From Simmondsia chinensis (Eukaryota > Streptophyta > Magnoliopsida > Caryophyllales > Simmondsiaceae): DNA of 64,000 nt. The notes beneath the pieces are model-generated. The model was not told the DNA's origin and did no database searches. It was given only the letters and a program-made list of their open reading frames with translations. The DNA lies in NCBI GenBank assembly GCA_018398585.1, contig JAGTTD010000007.1, forward strand, positions 32,144,911 to 32,208,910, in the 5' to 3' direction. Numbering within the stretch: the first letter of the stretch is position 1; the number at the start of each line of letters is the position of its first letter. Positions 1 through 9,200 of the stretch are shown here, in pieces. A program made the position numbers and the translations under genes.

Positions 1-250
1 AAAATAGCATATGCCCCTAATGAAGAGCTTCAAGTTGTGTTCAGTGAAGGTCAGATTGGACAATGATAGTGGAGGGCAAAACTGTCATTAGTTTAAGTTT
101 TGGAAAAAAATTAGTTTTTTGGTAGAGTTTATTTTAGCATATGCTCCTGTGACCCAAAAAAAATAGCATATGCCCCAAATGAAGAGCTTCAAGTTGTGTT
201 CCGTGAGGGTCAGGTTGGACAGCTATAGTGGAGGGCAAAATTGTCACATT
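1..250. repeat. Two ~88-bp direct repeats
   Basis: Positions 1-88 and 160-247 carry the same sequence with scattered substitutions, both opening with an AAAATAGCATATGCCCC motif. A partial third copy of the opening lies near 131-147. They may be part of a larger dispersed or tandem repeat that continues left of the window. No coding potential is seen. Confidence 0.75.
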
Positions 251-336
251 AATGAACACAAATTTATTTACAAACAACTTTCTTAGCCTCATCCCAACTC
301 TTATTACTTATTATATTATATGACTAAAAAACCTAA

Positions 337-490
337 AAGCATAAAAACCTAAGGGTTTAAAGGAGCAATTCCACTCCATCTAGGACTCTAATTTTTTGAA
401 AAAAAATATGAAAAATGTGCAAAATCATAAAAACCAAAGGGCTTAAAGGTGCAATTCTACTCCATCTAGGACTCTTAATTTTTTAAAAGA
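337..490. repeat. Short tandem duplication (~87 bp period)
   Basis: A block containing CCACTCCATCTAGGACTCT recurs about 87 bases later with few changes (about 337-402 and 425-490). The rest of 251-1291 is AT-rich intergenic sequence in which I recognise only a short LINE tail at 802-841. Confidence 0.65.
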
Positions 491-801
491 ACAAAAGGAA
501 ACACAAGCAAAATCATTGCAAAATTGATCCCTGACTAACTTTGGCCTTCTAAAAGGTGCGCTCTCCTAGTGGCTTTCGTCTCTGTATTCTCCAAGTGACT
601 TGGCGAGTTACGCCCTAAACCCGTAACTCGTCTCTGTATTCGCTAATAGTTGTGTTTCACCTTTGGGCTTTTGTTGTTTCAAAGAGGGTCAAGTTTTCTT
701 CAGGTGTTCTTTTTTGTTATGGTAGCATGTTTGGTGTGATGCATTCTTTAGACATTCCTTGACTGAAAGATCGTATGCCACAAAAAAAAAAAAAAGAGAG
801 A

Positions 802-841
802 GAGCCTTTGAGGCACTGGGTTAGTTGTTGCTGTTGGTGTT
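802..841 (+). mobile_element. RTE-LINE/SINE 3' tail fragment
   Basis: About 40 bases match the last part of the (TTG)n tail seen throughout the window (GAGCCTTTGAGGCACTGGG followed by TTG-rich sequence). It is an extremely 5'-truncated copy or a relic. Confidence 0.6.
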
Positions 842-1299
842 ACAAGTCTGTTCTTTTTTCCAGTTATTTATTTTATATTGATACTGAGCATCAACTTTAA
901 TGTGACATCTAGACATTGCTTCTTGACCCAAATGATCGAGCAGAAATGACCTACCCAACGACGATTTCTCATAGTGTGGGTGTGAACAAATTTGAAACCT
1001 TCAAGGGGTTTTAAGCTACCCTAAGTGTTAATTATGTCAATAATTAATCATGATCAAGTCTACTTAGTATGAAACATGATATTCACGTTGATTAGTTCAA
1101 TTCACTTATAATAATATATTAGTCCTATGAAATTTTAATTAAAATGACAAATATCATTTCACTATATAAAATTTCGTATCTTATTAATTATTCTGGGTCA
1201 AATTTTGTAACCTGAAACCATGGCAAAGAACTTCTCGATATTTACACATTCTCTTGGGCTTTTCTAAGAGGTTGAATAGACTTTATTCATCTACTCGAG

Positions 1300-1745
1300 T
1301 AGGTTGGTATTTGAGTCAAGCCGAGTAGAGGCTCGGCTCATTCGCATTAATCTTGGCTCGGGCTCAGCTTGAAAGGTTCCAGCTCGAGCTTCGCTCGTCA
1401 AAGGCTCAAGCTCAGCTCGGTTGAGCTCAATCTAAGCTCAACGACCTTCGAATAAAGCTTGCGATATTTAGGCTCATTTAAACTCAATCTAGGCTCGTTT
1501 GGGCTTGTTTAAACTCAGAATCAGTCATTTGAGCTCAAACATGGCTCGATTGGTAATATTTATGGTAATATATTATATTAACCAAGGCTCGATTATGCTC
1601 ATTTAGGCTCGCATGCCTACAAGCTCAAGCTTCATCATGCTTGGGCTTGGCTCCATAAGCTAAACCACTCAGCACGAGCTCCAAGCGAACCAAGTCTACT
1701 GAACTTTATGACGAGCAGACTCGCGATGGCTCATTTACACCCCTG
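1300..1745. mobile_element. hAT-like MITE, 8-bp TSD
   Basis: The 446-bp element is flanked by the perfect 8-bp direct repeat TACTCGAG (1292-1299 and 1746-1753). Its ends form an imperfect inverted repeat: it opens TAGGTTGGTATTTGAG and, read from the other end, CAGGGGTGTAAATGAG. That fits hAT termini, which usually start YAGGG and duplicate 8 bp. The interior is a degenerate GGCTCGAGCTC-type repeat with no transposase, so the element is non-autonomous. Confidence 0.8.
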
Positions 1746-2069
1746 TACTCGAGTGGCTGCAACTTTAATTATCAAAAAGATGAACAAGAACTGCCTTTCA
1801 CTACAAGGTACCCACCAATTCCCGCTGAGTGTGTGTCTTTTTCTTTCACTGCGTGAATGTTGTGACATAGCTTGAAAAGTTATCATAAAAGCATCCACTT
1901 TCTATGGCTATAGAAATTTTCTCATACAATTGTACAAATATCTTGCAGCTTAATAATTAATATGACTACCTTAGAATTAAGGTCTTATGTTCATTTGGAA
2001 TATTTTACATCAAAGATTCACATACTTTGCTCATTACGTCAATTTAATCATTGTACTTTTAATTGTGTT

Positions 2070-2688
2070 TGTTAGGTTATGTCTCAAATTACCTGTTTTA
2101 TTTTATATGGGGCTGCCGTGTGGTCACCGATCGGGAGGGAGGGAAAGCCGGTCGATCGGGTGATTTAAGAAAAGGATTCGGATTTTTGGCCATGAAGGGG
2201 CCGATCGATCGGGAGTCGTTTTTCCGCCGGCCCTAATTATTTTCTATAAATAAGAGCTTAGGGTTTTCGGTTTAGGTGAGAAGTTTCTCCCATTCAAATC
2301 CAATCAAAGTGTGGTGAGCCGCCATTAAGAAAAAGAGGTGACTTCATAATTCCTCCAAGATATTCGAGTGCTACGAGAGTTCAGAGGGAGTGATTGTAAT
2401 TCTTTCATATATCTCGTTTGGGAAATGTCGTTGTAATTCTTCCGTTCAGTTAATAAAAAATCTCCATCACCGCCCTTGGTTTTTTCCCCTCTCGATTGTA
2501 AAGGGGTTTCCACGTAAATATTGTGTGTTCTTGTTTTGTTCTTTCTTTCTCCATATTTGTTTACTTCTCGTTTTGTGTGAGTTATATTATTTGAATCGAA
2601 TCAAGTTGCCAGGTTTACGCTTCCGCATTAAGTTTTCCTCCACAAATTGGTATCAGAGCATACTAGATTTGCTTAAGTTTTCCTTACA
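2070..2688 (+). repeat. 5' LTR of compact Copia element
   Basis: It begins TGTTAGG and ends ACA directly before the primer-binding site. A TATA-like TCTATAAATAAG lies near 2243-2254. An upstream decoy copy of the primer-binding motif (ATTGGTATCAGAGC) sits inside the LTR near 2647-2660 and is also present in the 3' LTR near 4993-5006, so the LTR ends after it. Confidence 0.9.
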
Positions 2689-2726
2689 AATTGGTATCAG
2701 AGCCCTGTTTATTTCGATTTGATAAT

Positions 2727-3434
2727 ATGACGTCCGCAATTAGATCCGAAATTGAGAAGTTTGGCGGTCAAGGGAGCTTCAGCTTATGGCAGGTTCGCGT
2801 TAAGGGCCTCTTGACTCAGAATGGCTTGAAGAAAGCTTTAGATGGGAAAGAGAAGAAATCAGAGAATCTTACAGAAGCACAATGGGAGGAGTTGGATGAG
2901 AAGGCGCTCACAGCAATTCAGACGTGTCTTACCGATGACGTTTTGACAGAAGTTCTGGAAGTGAAGACCGCTAAGGAGTTGTGGGAGAAATTGCAGGATA
3001 TGTTCTGTTTCAAGTCTGTCTCCAACAAACTCGCAGTTAAGCGCTGGTTGTTCATGTTTCATATGTCAGAAGGTACGTCACTTAAGAACCACGTCAATGA
3101 ATTTAATTCAATTATTCAAGATTTGAAAGAATTGGATGATGTTCCTAAGGATGAAGATCAGGCAATGTTGTTGTTATGTTCTCTCTCTACTTCATATAAG
3201 GGTTTTGTCGAAAGCATGATTTATGGGGGTAGACAAACCATATCCGTTGATGAAGTTAAGAGAAACCTACTGAGTAAAGAACGAGTAGATAGAGAATTAT
3301 CTGACTCTGTGTATAACTCAGGTAGTGGTTTATTTGTGAGGGGGAGAACCGAGTATGATCATAGTGGAAACAAGTCTAAGTCTAGGTATCAAGACCTAAC
3401 CTGTAACTACTGTCATACGACCAGAGATCCATAG
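2727..3434 (+). CDS. Copia gag polyprotein (truncated at zinc knuckle)
   Basis: The reading frame encodes a Copia-type capsid protein of the UBN2/gag family, from the ATG at 2727. The same frame is open upstream to a TTG inside the primer-binding site, which I do not use as the start. Visible family features are the N-terminal [16 protein letters not shown] region, the [13 protein letters not shown] stretch and the [17 protein letters not shown] helix, then [14 protein letters not shown]. The zinc knuckle starts (CNYCHTTRD), but a stop follows at once: the C-terminal part of CX2CX4HX4C is lost and the frame shifts before the protease. The protein would form particles for packaging RNA. It appears as an independent gag ORF of about 236 aa, possibly still translatable. 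Confidence 0.85.
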   Translation: MTSAIRSEIEKFGGQGSFSLWQVRVKGLLTQNGLKKALDGKEKKSENLTEAQWEELDEKALTAIQTCLTDDVLTEVLEVKTAKELWEKLQDMFCFKSVSNKLAVKRWLFMFHMSEGTSLKNHVNEFNSIIQDLKELDDVPKDEDQAMLLLCSLSTSYKGFVESMIYGGRQTISVDEVKRNLLSKERVDRELSDSVYNSGSGLFVRGRTEYDHSGNKSKSRYQDLTCNYCHTTRDP

Positions 3435-4343
3435 TAGTTAGTGTCGTTGGTGGTGAGAATGAAGATTTTCTTTTGTCCGTGTCTGAACTGCAGTTCAACT
3501 TGAAAGATAGTTGGTTTTTGGATTCGGGTTGCTCCTATCATGTCTGTCCCAACCGGGATTGGTTTTCCACATACGAGTCTGTTCGAGGTGGAGTTAATTT
3601 GATGGGTAATGATAATCCATGCAAAGTTTTGGGTATAGGAACAATTCGTTTTAGGATGTTCGATGGCACTATCAGAGTTTTGGGCGATGTTCGTCATATT
3701 CCTGATTTAAAAAAAAAATCTCATCTCTTTGGGTACTCTTGAATCTAAAGGGTACAGGTACACAGCTGAAGGTGGAGTTTTGAAGGTCGTTAATGATGCA
3801 TTGACAGTTATGAAGGGCAGAAGGTCAGGTACATTGTATGAGCTTGTCGGTTCCACATTTGTTAGATCTGTTGCAGCATCTTCATCATCCTTGTTGTTGA
3901 CAGAACCAGAGATCACAAATTTAGGACGTTTGAGATTGGATCGTTCAGGTGATAGGTGTCTGTCTGAGCACAGTGTAAGGGGCTCTTTGTGTGGTCAGTC
4001 CAGAGGACTGCTGGTATGTGAACAAGGGCTTTATGTGAAGCAGAAAGGTTTCCTCTTCAAACAATTCCTGACGAGACGTGTCACGTTTGGTGAGTCTTCA
4101 TTATTGTTATCTCCACAGAAGATGTCATCAGTTGTTTGTGATTCAGGTCAGGTGAGTAAGCCAAAGGGAGTTCAGTTCAGTAACACAGTTCAGCAGCGGG
4201 TGGCTGTTTCAGTTGATGTGTCAAGAGCCAATTCAGAGAAGAAGATTGGCATTGCTGATAACCTCTCAGATATGTTCACTCAGTTTCTACCTAACAGGAA
4301 GTTCAAGCTTCGCACGGTTAGGTTTCGTACTTCGTTGTGTTAA
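3435..4343 (+). pseudogene. Copia protease / gag-pre-integrase / RNase H-end remnant
   Basis: Just after gag and in another frame is the aspartic protease start ([13 protein letters not shown], with the catalytic DSG). A ten-A run near 3708-3717 breaks the frame. The frame resumes ([12 protein letters not shown]) into the gag-pre-integrase region, where the expected histidines are lost (LGRLRLDRSG) but LCGQ and KQKGFLF remain. The final part, ADNLSDMFTQFLP, resembles the end of Copia RNase H. Integrase and RT between these parts are deleted. No intact product is expected. Confidence 0.8.
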
Positions 4344-4418
4344 CCCCGTGTGTGGGGGTATTGTGGAGAATGTGGAGGTAATTCTTTTATGTATGTAATT
4401 TGAGCCAAGGTGGAGATT

Positions 4419-5035
4419 TGTTAGGCTATGTCTCAAATTACCTATTTTATTTTATATAGGGCTGCCGTGTGGTCACCGATCGATCGGGAGGGAAAGCCGA
4501 TCGATCAGGTGATTTAAGGAAAGGATTCAGATTTTTGGCCGTGAAGCTGATCGATCGGGAGTCGTTTTTCCGCCGGCCCTAATTATTTTCTATAAATAAG
4601 GGCTTAGGATTTTCGGTTTAGGTAAGAAGTTTCTCCCATTCAGATCCAATCAAAGTGTGGTGAGCCGCCATTAAGAAAAAGAGGTGACTTCGTAATTCTT
4701 CCAAGATATTCGAGTGCTACGAGAGTTCAGAGGGAATGATTGCAATTCTTCCATTTATCTCGTTTGGAAAGTGTCGTTGTAATTCTTCCGTTTAGTTAAT
4801 AAAGAATCTCCATCTCCGCCCGTAATTTTCTCCCCTCTCGTTTGTAAAGGAGTTTCCACATAAATATTGTGTTTTCTTATTTTGTTCTTTTTTTTTCCAT
4901 ATTTATTTACTTCTCGTTTTGTATGAATCATATTATTTGAATCAAATCAAGTTGCCAGGATTTACGCTTCCGCATTAAATTTTCCTCCACAAATTGGTAT
5001 CAGAGCATACTAGATTTGTTTAAGTTTCTTTTTCA
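4419..5035 (+). repeat. 3' LTR of compact Copia element
   Basis: It is co-linear with the 5' LTR at 2070-2688, with scattered substitutions and small indels, so the insertion is not very recent. It starts TGTTAGGC and ends TTTTTCA, followed by the GTGTT target duplication. Confidence 0.9.
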
Positions 5036-5040
5036 GTGTT

Positions 5041-5497
5041 AGTTTAATCTGTGTACAACTTACATTGTATTAATGTAGTCCTATGGTCAAATTGTACAAT
5101 TAAATTAATGACACCCCTTGCACGTAATTCAAACTTTACCATGAGTCATGATGTGACCATTAAAATTTTTATCACTAAATTAACATAAGTTTTACTCAAG
5201 GACCAAAATAACACAATGTAAAACACAATGTAACTTGAATAGAGTCTAAATTGACATGATTAAAAATACATAAATTAAAAATTGATACAATAGACAAACA
5301 CAGATACCTTTGTTATCCCCATTCGTTAAGCAAGATCCTGAGCTACGAGCAAGGCAGACGAAGTCGACAAATCGGAAATAACCCTTTTGTATACTAAATA
5401 TTGATGCTTACTATCATGGCCTAACAATATTGACACAATTCACTAAATAGACTATAGTCAGAAAGTTTACAAGCAAAACGTAGAATTAAGCCTACGG
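5041..5497. other. Intergenic, nothing recognised
   Basis: AT-rich sequence between the compact Copia element and the first LINE tail downstream of CSN4. I see no coding exon, RNA gene or clear repeat. Confidence 0.5.
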
Positions 5498-5508
5498 AGA
5501 TCTTACTT

Positions 5509-5626
5509 TATCGGAAATAGCATCTCGTTAGGGTAACACCCTGAAGGGGTAAGGTTGCGGATATCCCACCCCTCCTAGACCCTACTTATCCGGGAACCCT
5601 TGAAGCATTAGGTCTCTTTGTTGTTG
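5509..5626 (+). mobile_element. RTE-LINE/SINE tail copy with TSD
   Basis: A 118-bp copy of the shared 3' tail, from CGGAAATAGCATCTC through CACCCTGAAGGGGTAAGG to TTGTTG. It is flanked by the perfect 11-bp duplication AGATCTTACTT (5498-5508 and 5627-5637). This shows the tail alone was inserted here by target-primed reverse transcription, as a severely 5'-truncated copy. Confidence 0.8.
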
Positions 5627-5751
5627 AGATCTTACTTCAGACAATGAATTGCTAAGCAATTGGAGGCCGAGTTCTTGAGATGCCTTGCTTGGCAGGACGA
5701 ACCACTAACTTCAGCTGCCTACCTTTAAATGGTGGCACACTCTATTCCAAT

Positions 5752-5870
5752 GTAGACACCCTCGGAAACACCCTCCCCATAGGGTAGCACTTTATAGAAG
5801 TAAGGCTGCATACATTTTACCCTCCAAACACTGTCATGGCGGAGCCTCTTTGAGAGGCTAAGTGGTGGTT
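5752..5870 (+). mobile_element. Second diverged RTE-LINE/SINE tail
   Basis: It matches the same tail (CCTCGGAAACACCCTCC, GTAAGGCTGCATACATTTTACCC, GGAGCCTCTTTGAG) and ends in a GGTTGTATTT-like relic of the TTG tail. It lies 125 bp from the previous copy, in the same orientation. Confidence 0.7.
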
Positions 5871-5998
5871 GTATTTACAAGATATACCACGAGAAAACTC
5901 ATCAAGAGCACCGTATCAGTAACTTCAAACCCCCACTTAACAAACCTAATCAATGAAGCATAAATTCAAATCGCCATCCTATATAACCTATAGAGTGA

Positions 5999-6110
5999 AG
6001 GTGCCACCTAGCTCAATTAATAAATTCTCTAGGGGATGACAATCGAAACCTGGGATCGAATTCAAGACAAGTAGCTTTGTATGTGTAAACGCCCGATTGA
6101 TGCAAATAAC
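5999..6110 (+). mobile_element. tRNA-derived SINE-like fragment
   Basis: CCTAGCTCAATTAATAA resembles a Pol III A box, and CTGGGATCGAATTC about 45 bases later resembles a B box (GGTTCGANNCC). The spacing is that of a tRNA-derived SINE head. No tRNA cloverleaf is evident and no target duplication was found. Confidence 0.45.
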
Positions 6111-6298
6111 GCCTTGTGGGGGAGCAATAAATGATTTAGATTATCTTTACAGAAGCAAAAACTGGAAGCTTACCAGCAATCTGTTCCCAAAAAAAAGGTA
6201 AAAATTTGACAGTAAACCTCTATGCAAGTGCTCATCATACATGAATGCAACAACTCGACCATGCCGAACTTCCTTTAGCGGGTTAAGTAAATCACATC

Positions 6299-9200
6299 TC
6301 AGACTGGAATTGAGAAACCCTTCTTTGCCATGCCATCAAGGATATCATTCAGGGCTTGGCAAACCCCGACTATCTGCACATTTCAGTACCGGCCCGCATT
6401 AACAAACTTGAAAACCAAATCATATGTGGTGTTGAATTCAACTCTAGCTTTAACACATGATAAAACATAACAAACATATTAATCAAATCAATTTGCTCAA
6501 AACTCGATAAGACTCTATTTGGCCCATGCAATTGAAATTGGACTATGAAATTGCAATTGAATTGGAATTAGGAAGAAATAGATATTTGGCACCAAAGAGG
6601 GCACCAACACGCCGTCACCGGATCCCATTAGAACTCCGAAGTTAAGCGTGCTTGGGCGAGAGTAGTACCAGGATGGGTGACCTCCTGGGAAGTCCTCACC
6701 CTCAGGTTGGGGGCACTGGGAAACAGCCTCTCTTCAGGTTAACACCCTGAAGGGGGAAGGCTGCGTACATCCGCCCCCCCCAAACCCTGCGTAGGCGGGA
6801 GCCCTTGAGGCACTGGGTATGTTCCTTGTTCCTTTATATTGTTTGGCTAACCAAAGCATTGGAAGTTAGAATTATAATTGCATAACTAATCGTCTCAAGT
6901 TTTGATTCAATTGAGTTAGACCGTTCCGAATTTCAGGTCAACTGAGGTTGGGTTGCCATCGGATTGTATCATTTCGGATTTGAGTCATTTCGAGTTTTGG
7001 GTCAATTCGGGTCAAGTTTTAGTTGTATCGAATCATACCATGCCTCAGTAGTATTGGATTTTGGGTTAAGTAGTTGTGTTCATTATAAGATTAGAGGTAC
7101 TACCAGTCGGGATTGAGTTCGGGATGATGACTAAGGGCTTGAGTCATCTTGGTTTCAAGTCAATTAGGTTAAGTCATTTACAACTTGGGTCACCTAAGCT
7201 ATGTCAAATTTAAGTTAGACCAAGTCATGTCATGTTTGGTTTTAGTTATCCCTAGGCTTCAGGTCAATTAGGTTGGATTGTCTCGGATTTTGGATCAGTA
7301 TGGTTGGGTCTCGTTCAAGTCAAATCTGAGTCAGGTAGGGGCATTTCAAGTTTGAGTCATCTAGGATTTTAGGTCTATTGATTGTATTTCCAGCTTCGAG
7401 TTACATCAAGTCGGGTTCAGGTCGAATCGGATGTATTTAGTTTCAAGTCATTTAAGTAAAGTCCTTTTGAGTTTTGAGTGAAATTTAGATTGGGTCGAGT
7501 GTTTTGATTTCAAGTCACCCTGGGTTGCAAGTTAATTGATTTGGATCATTTTTAGTTTCAAATAAGTACAGTAAATAAGGAATTACAATTCCTTCCCTCC
7601 ACCCTAAAGAATTGAACTAGGAAGCACAGATACTCTATTTTGGCCAGAGTATCGGTGTCCAACACATATCCAACACCGACACGCTTCCGACACGTTCCGA
7701 TACATGTTCGATATGTGAAAAAAGCATCCGATACATTTTTTTTAATTTTGAATTTCCAACAAGTTTCCAATACGTTTTCGACACGCATCCGATACGTGTC
7801 CAATACTTGGAGAAAAGTATCCAATTCGTTTTTTTCAATTTTGAATTTCCGACACGCTACCAATACATTCCGACAAGTTTTGATGGTTTGACTTTAAAAA
7901 TACAATTTTATATTTTTGAATTTTGAATTTCCGACGCATTTCCTATACCTTCTGACACCTTTTTGATGGTCTGACTTTAAAAATATAGCCGTATTTTGGT
8001 TAAGCTTTACTTTTTTCTTTAGCTATTATATATATATATATATTTTTTTTTTTTATGTTTTTAAGTTTATAACTCATGTTTTTTCATTAATCACATGGAT
8101 ATATTATATATATCTACGATAATACATAATTTTTAAGTAACGTGTCTCTAAGGTATCATATCCTAGTTTTTCGAAAAATTACGTTTTTTGCATATCGGTA
8201 TCGTATTGTATCTCATATCCGTATCCATGTCCGTGCTTCCTAGGAATTGAAATGTATGATATTCAGTTAAAACCCAACTCTATGGAATTGGGTACTCGAA
8301 TTGTAATTCCAATTCCAATTCCAATAAATGAACCAACAGCAACCGACCAAGTGCCTCAAGAGCTCTCGTATATGCAGGGTCTTGAGGGGAGGATGTACAC
8401 AGGCTTATTCCTTCAAGGTGTTACCCTTAAGGGAGGCTACATCTGAGGATCCCCAACCTAAGAAGAAGAGAGGTATACAGGCATACAAGCATGAAGCATA
8501 AAAGTATAGGAGCAAGAGCAGCAAGCACAGCGGCATAGAGCAAGCATAAAGCAGCAACAGGCGGTAAGCGATACCACAGCAAACATATCGCCTAAGCGAA
8601 ACAGGCAGCCAATTTCAATAAATGAACCAAACAACAAAATTGGAATTCTGAACTTTAATTCCAATCTTAGTCCTAATTCCAGACTTCAATTCCATGCACC
8701 AAACAACACCTAAATTGGGGTTAAAATCCAACAGTATTATTTTCAGATTTCTACAATAACATGTTCGTTTAGCAGTGTTATCATGTCAAGTTTCCGAGCC
8801 CTACTTGCCTTCCTTTTCACTCCCACTTTTCAGACTACATCGTGTCATTTTGGGTTTCTCTCACTAATTTCTTGTCATATTTGGATTGTGCAGTTGTATC
8901 ATGTCATTAATTTGCCTGCCCAACTTGCCTCCCTCCACTTTTCACTATTTTGCACGGCAAAACTTCCCCTTTTGATTTTAACTTGAACAGATGCGAGTTA
9001 AATATAAAGATAATGAGCAGCAAACAGCCGGTAAGTAAAGATAATGAGGAGAGTCATACCTGCTGATCCCACTGCTGCAGTTCTTCTGCATCATCTTCAA
9101 AATGTATTACAGCTTCTACCTGATATGTGAAACATTTTCAACATTACTTACCTCATTTATATACTGAAACTTCACCATGCTCATGAACCTTTTTGTTTCG

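Larger units (their letters stand above)
2070..5035 (+). mobile_element. Compact gag-only Copia retrotransposon
   Basis: This is a complete LTR element of 2,966 bp. The LTRs are 2070-2688 and 4419-5035, flanked by the perfect 5-bp target duplication GTGTT (2065-2069 and 5036-5040). A tRNA-Met primer-binding site TGGTATCAGAGC lies at 2692-2703, and a GCCAAGGTGGAGATT polypurine tract precedes the 3' LTR. The interior is only ~1.73 kb. It has a Tnt1-like gag, a protease remnant, part of the gag-pre-integrase domain, and at its end a short stretch resembling the C-terminus of Copia RNase H. Integrase core and reverse transcriptase are missing, so it could only have moved in trans. It resembles terminal-repeat elements that keep only gag (TR-GAG class). 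Confidence 0.92.
6517..8705. mobile_element. TIR element nested in CSN4 last intron
   Basis: The left end TTTGGCCCATGCAATTGAAA is the inverted complement, with few changes, of the right end TTCAATTCCATGCACCAAA (to about 8704). The flanking AATTGGAATT-rich sequence is also inverted. This is the outline of a MITE of the abundant plant type with a GTTTGGTGCATGGAATTG end. It is inflated to 2.2 kb by a 5S-SINE, a hAT-like MITE and a LINE tail. Its superfamily cannot be assigned because I could not define a target duplication. Confidence 0.55.

Noticed and set aside
2691..2726. Upstream TTG start for the compact Copia gag
   Set aside because: The TTG lies in the tRNA primer-binding site. The ATG at 2727 starts the conserved gag N-terminus.
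6599..6697. A functional 5S rRNA gene
   Set aside because: The first ~20 bases and last bases of 5S are missing or altered, it is not in a tandem array, and it runs into a LINE tail without a T-run terminator.
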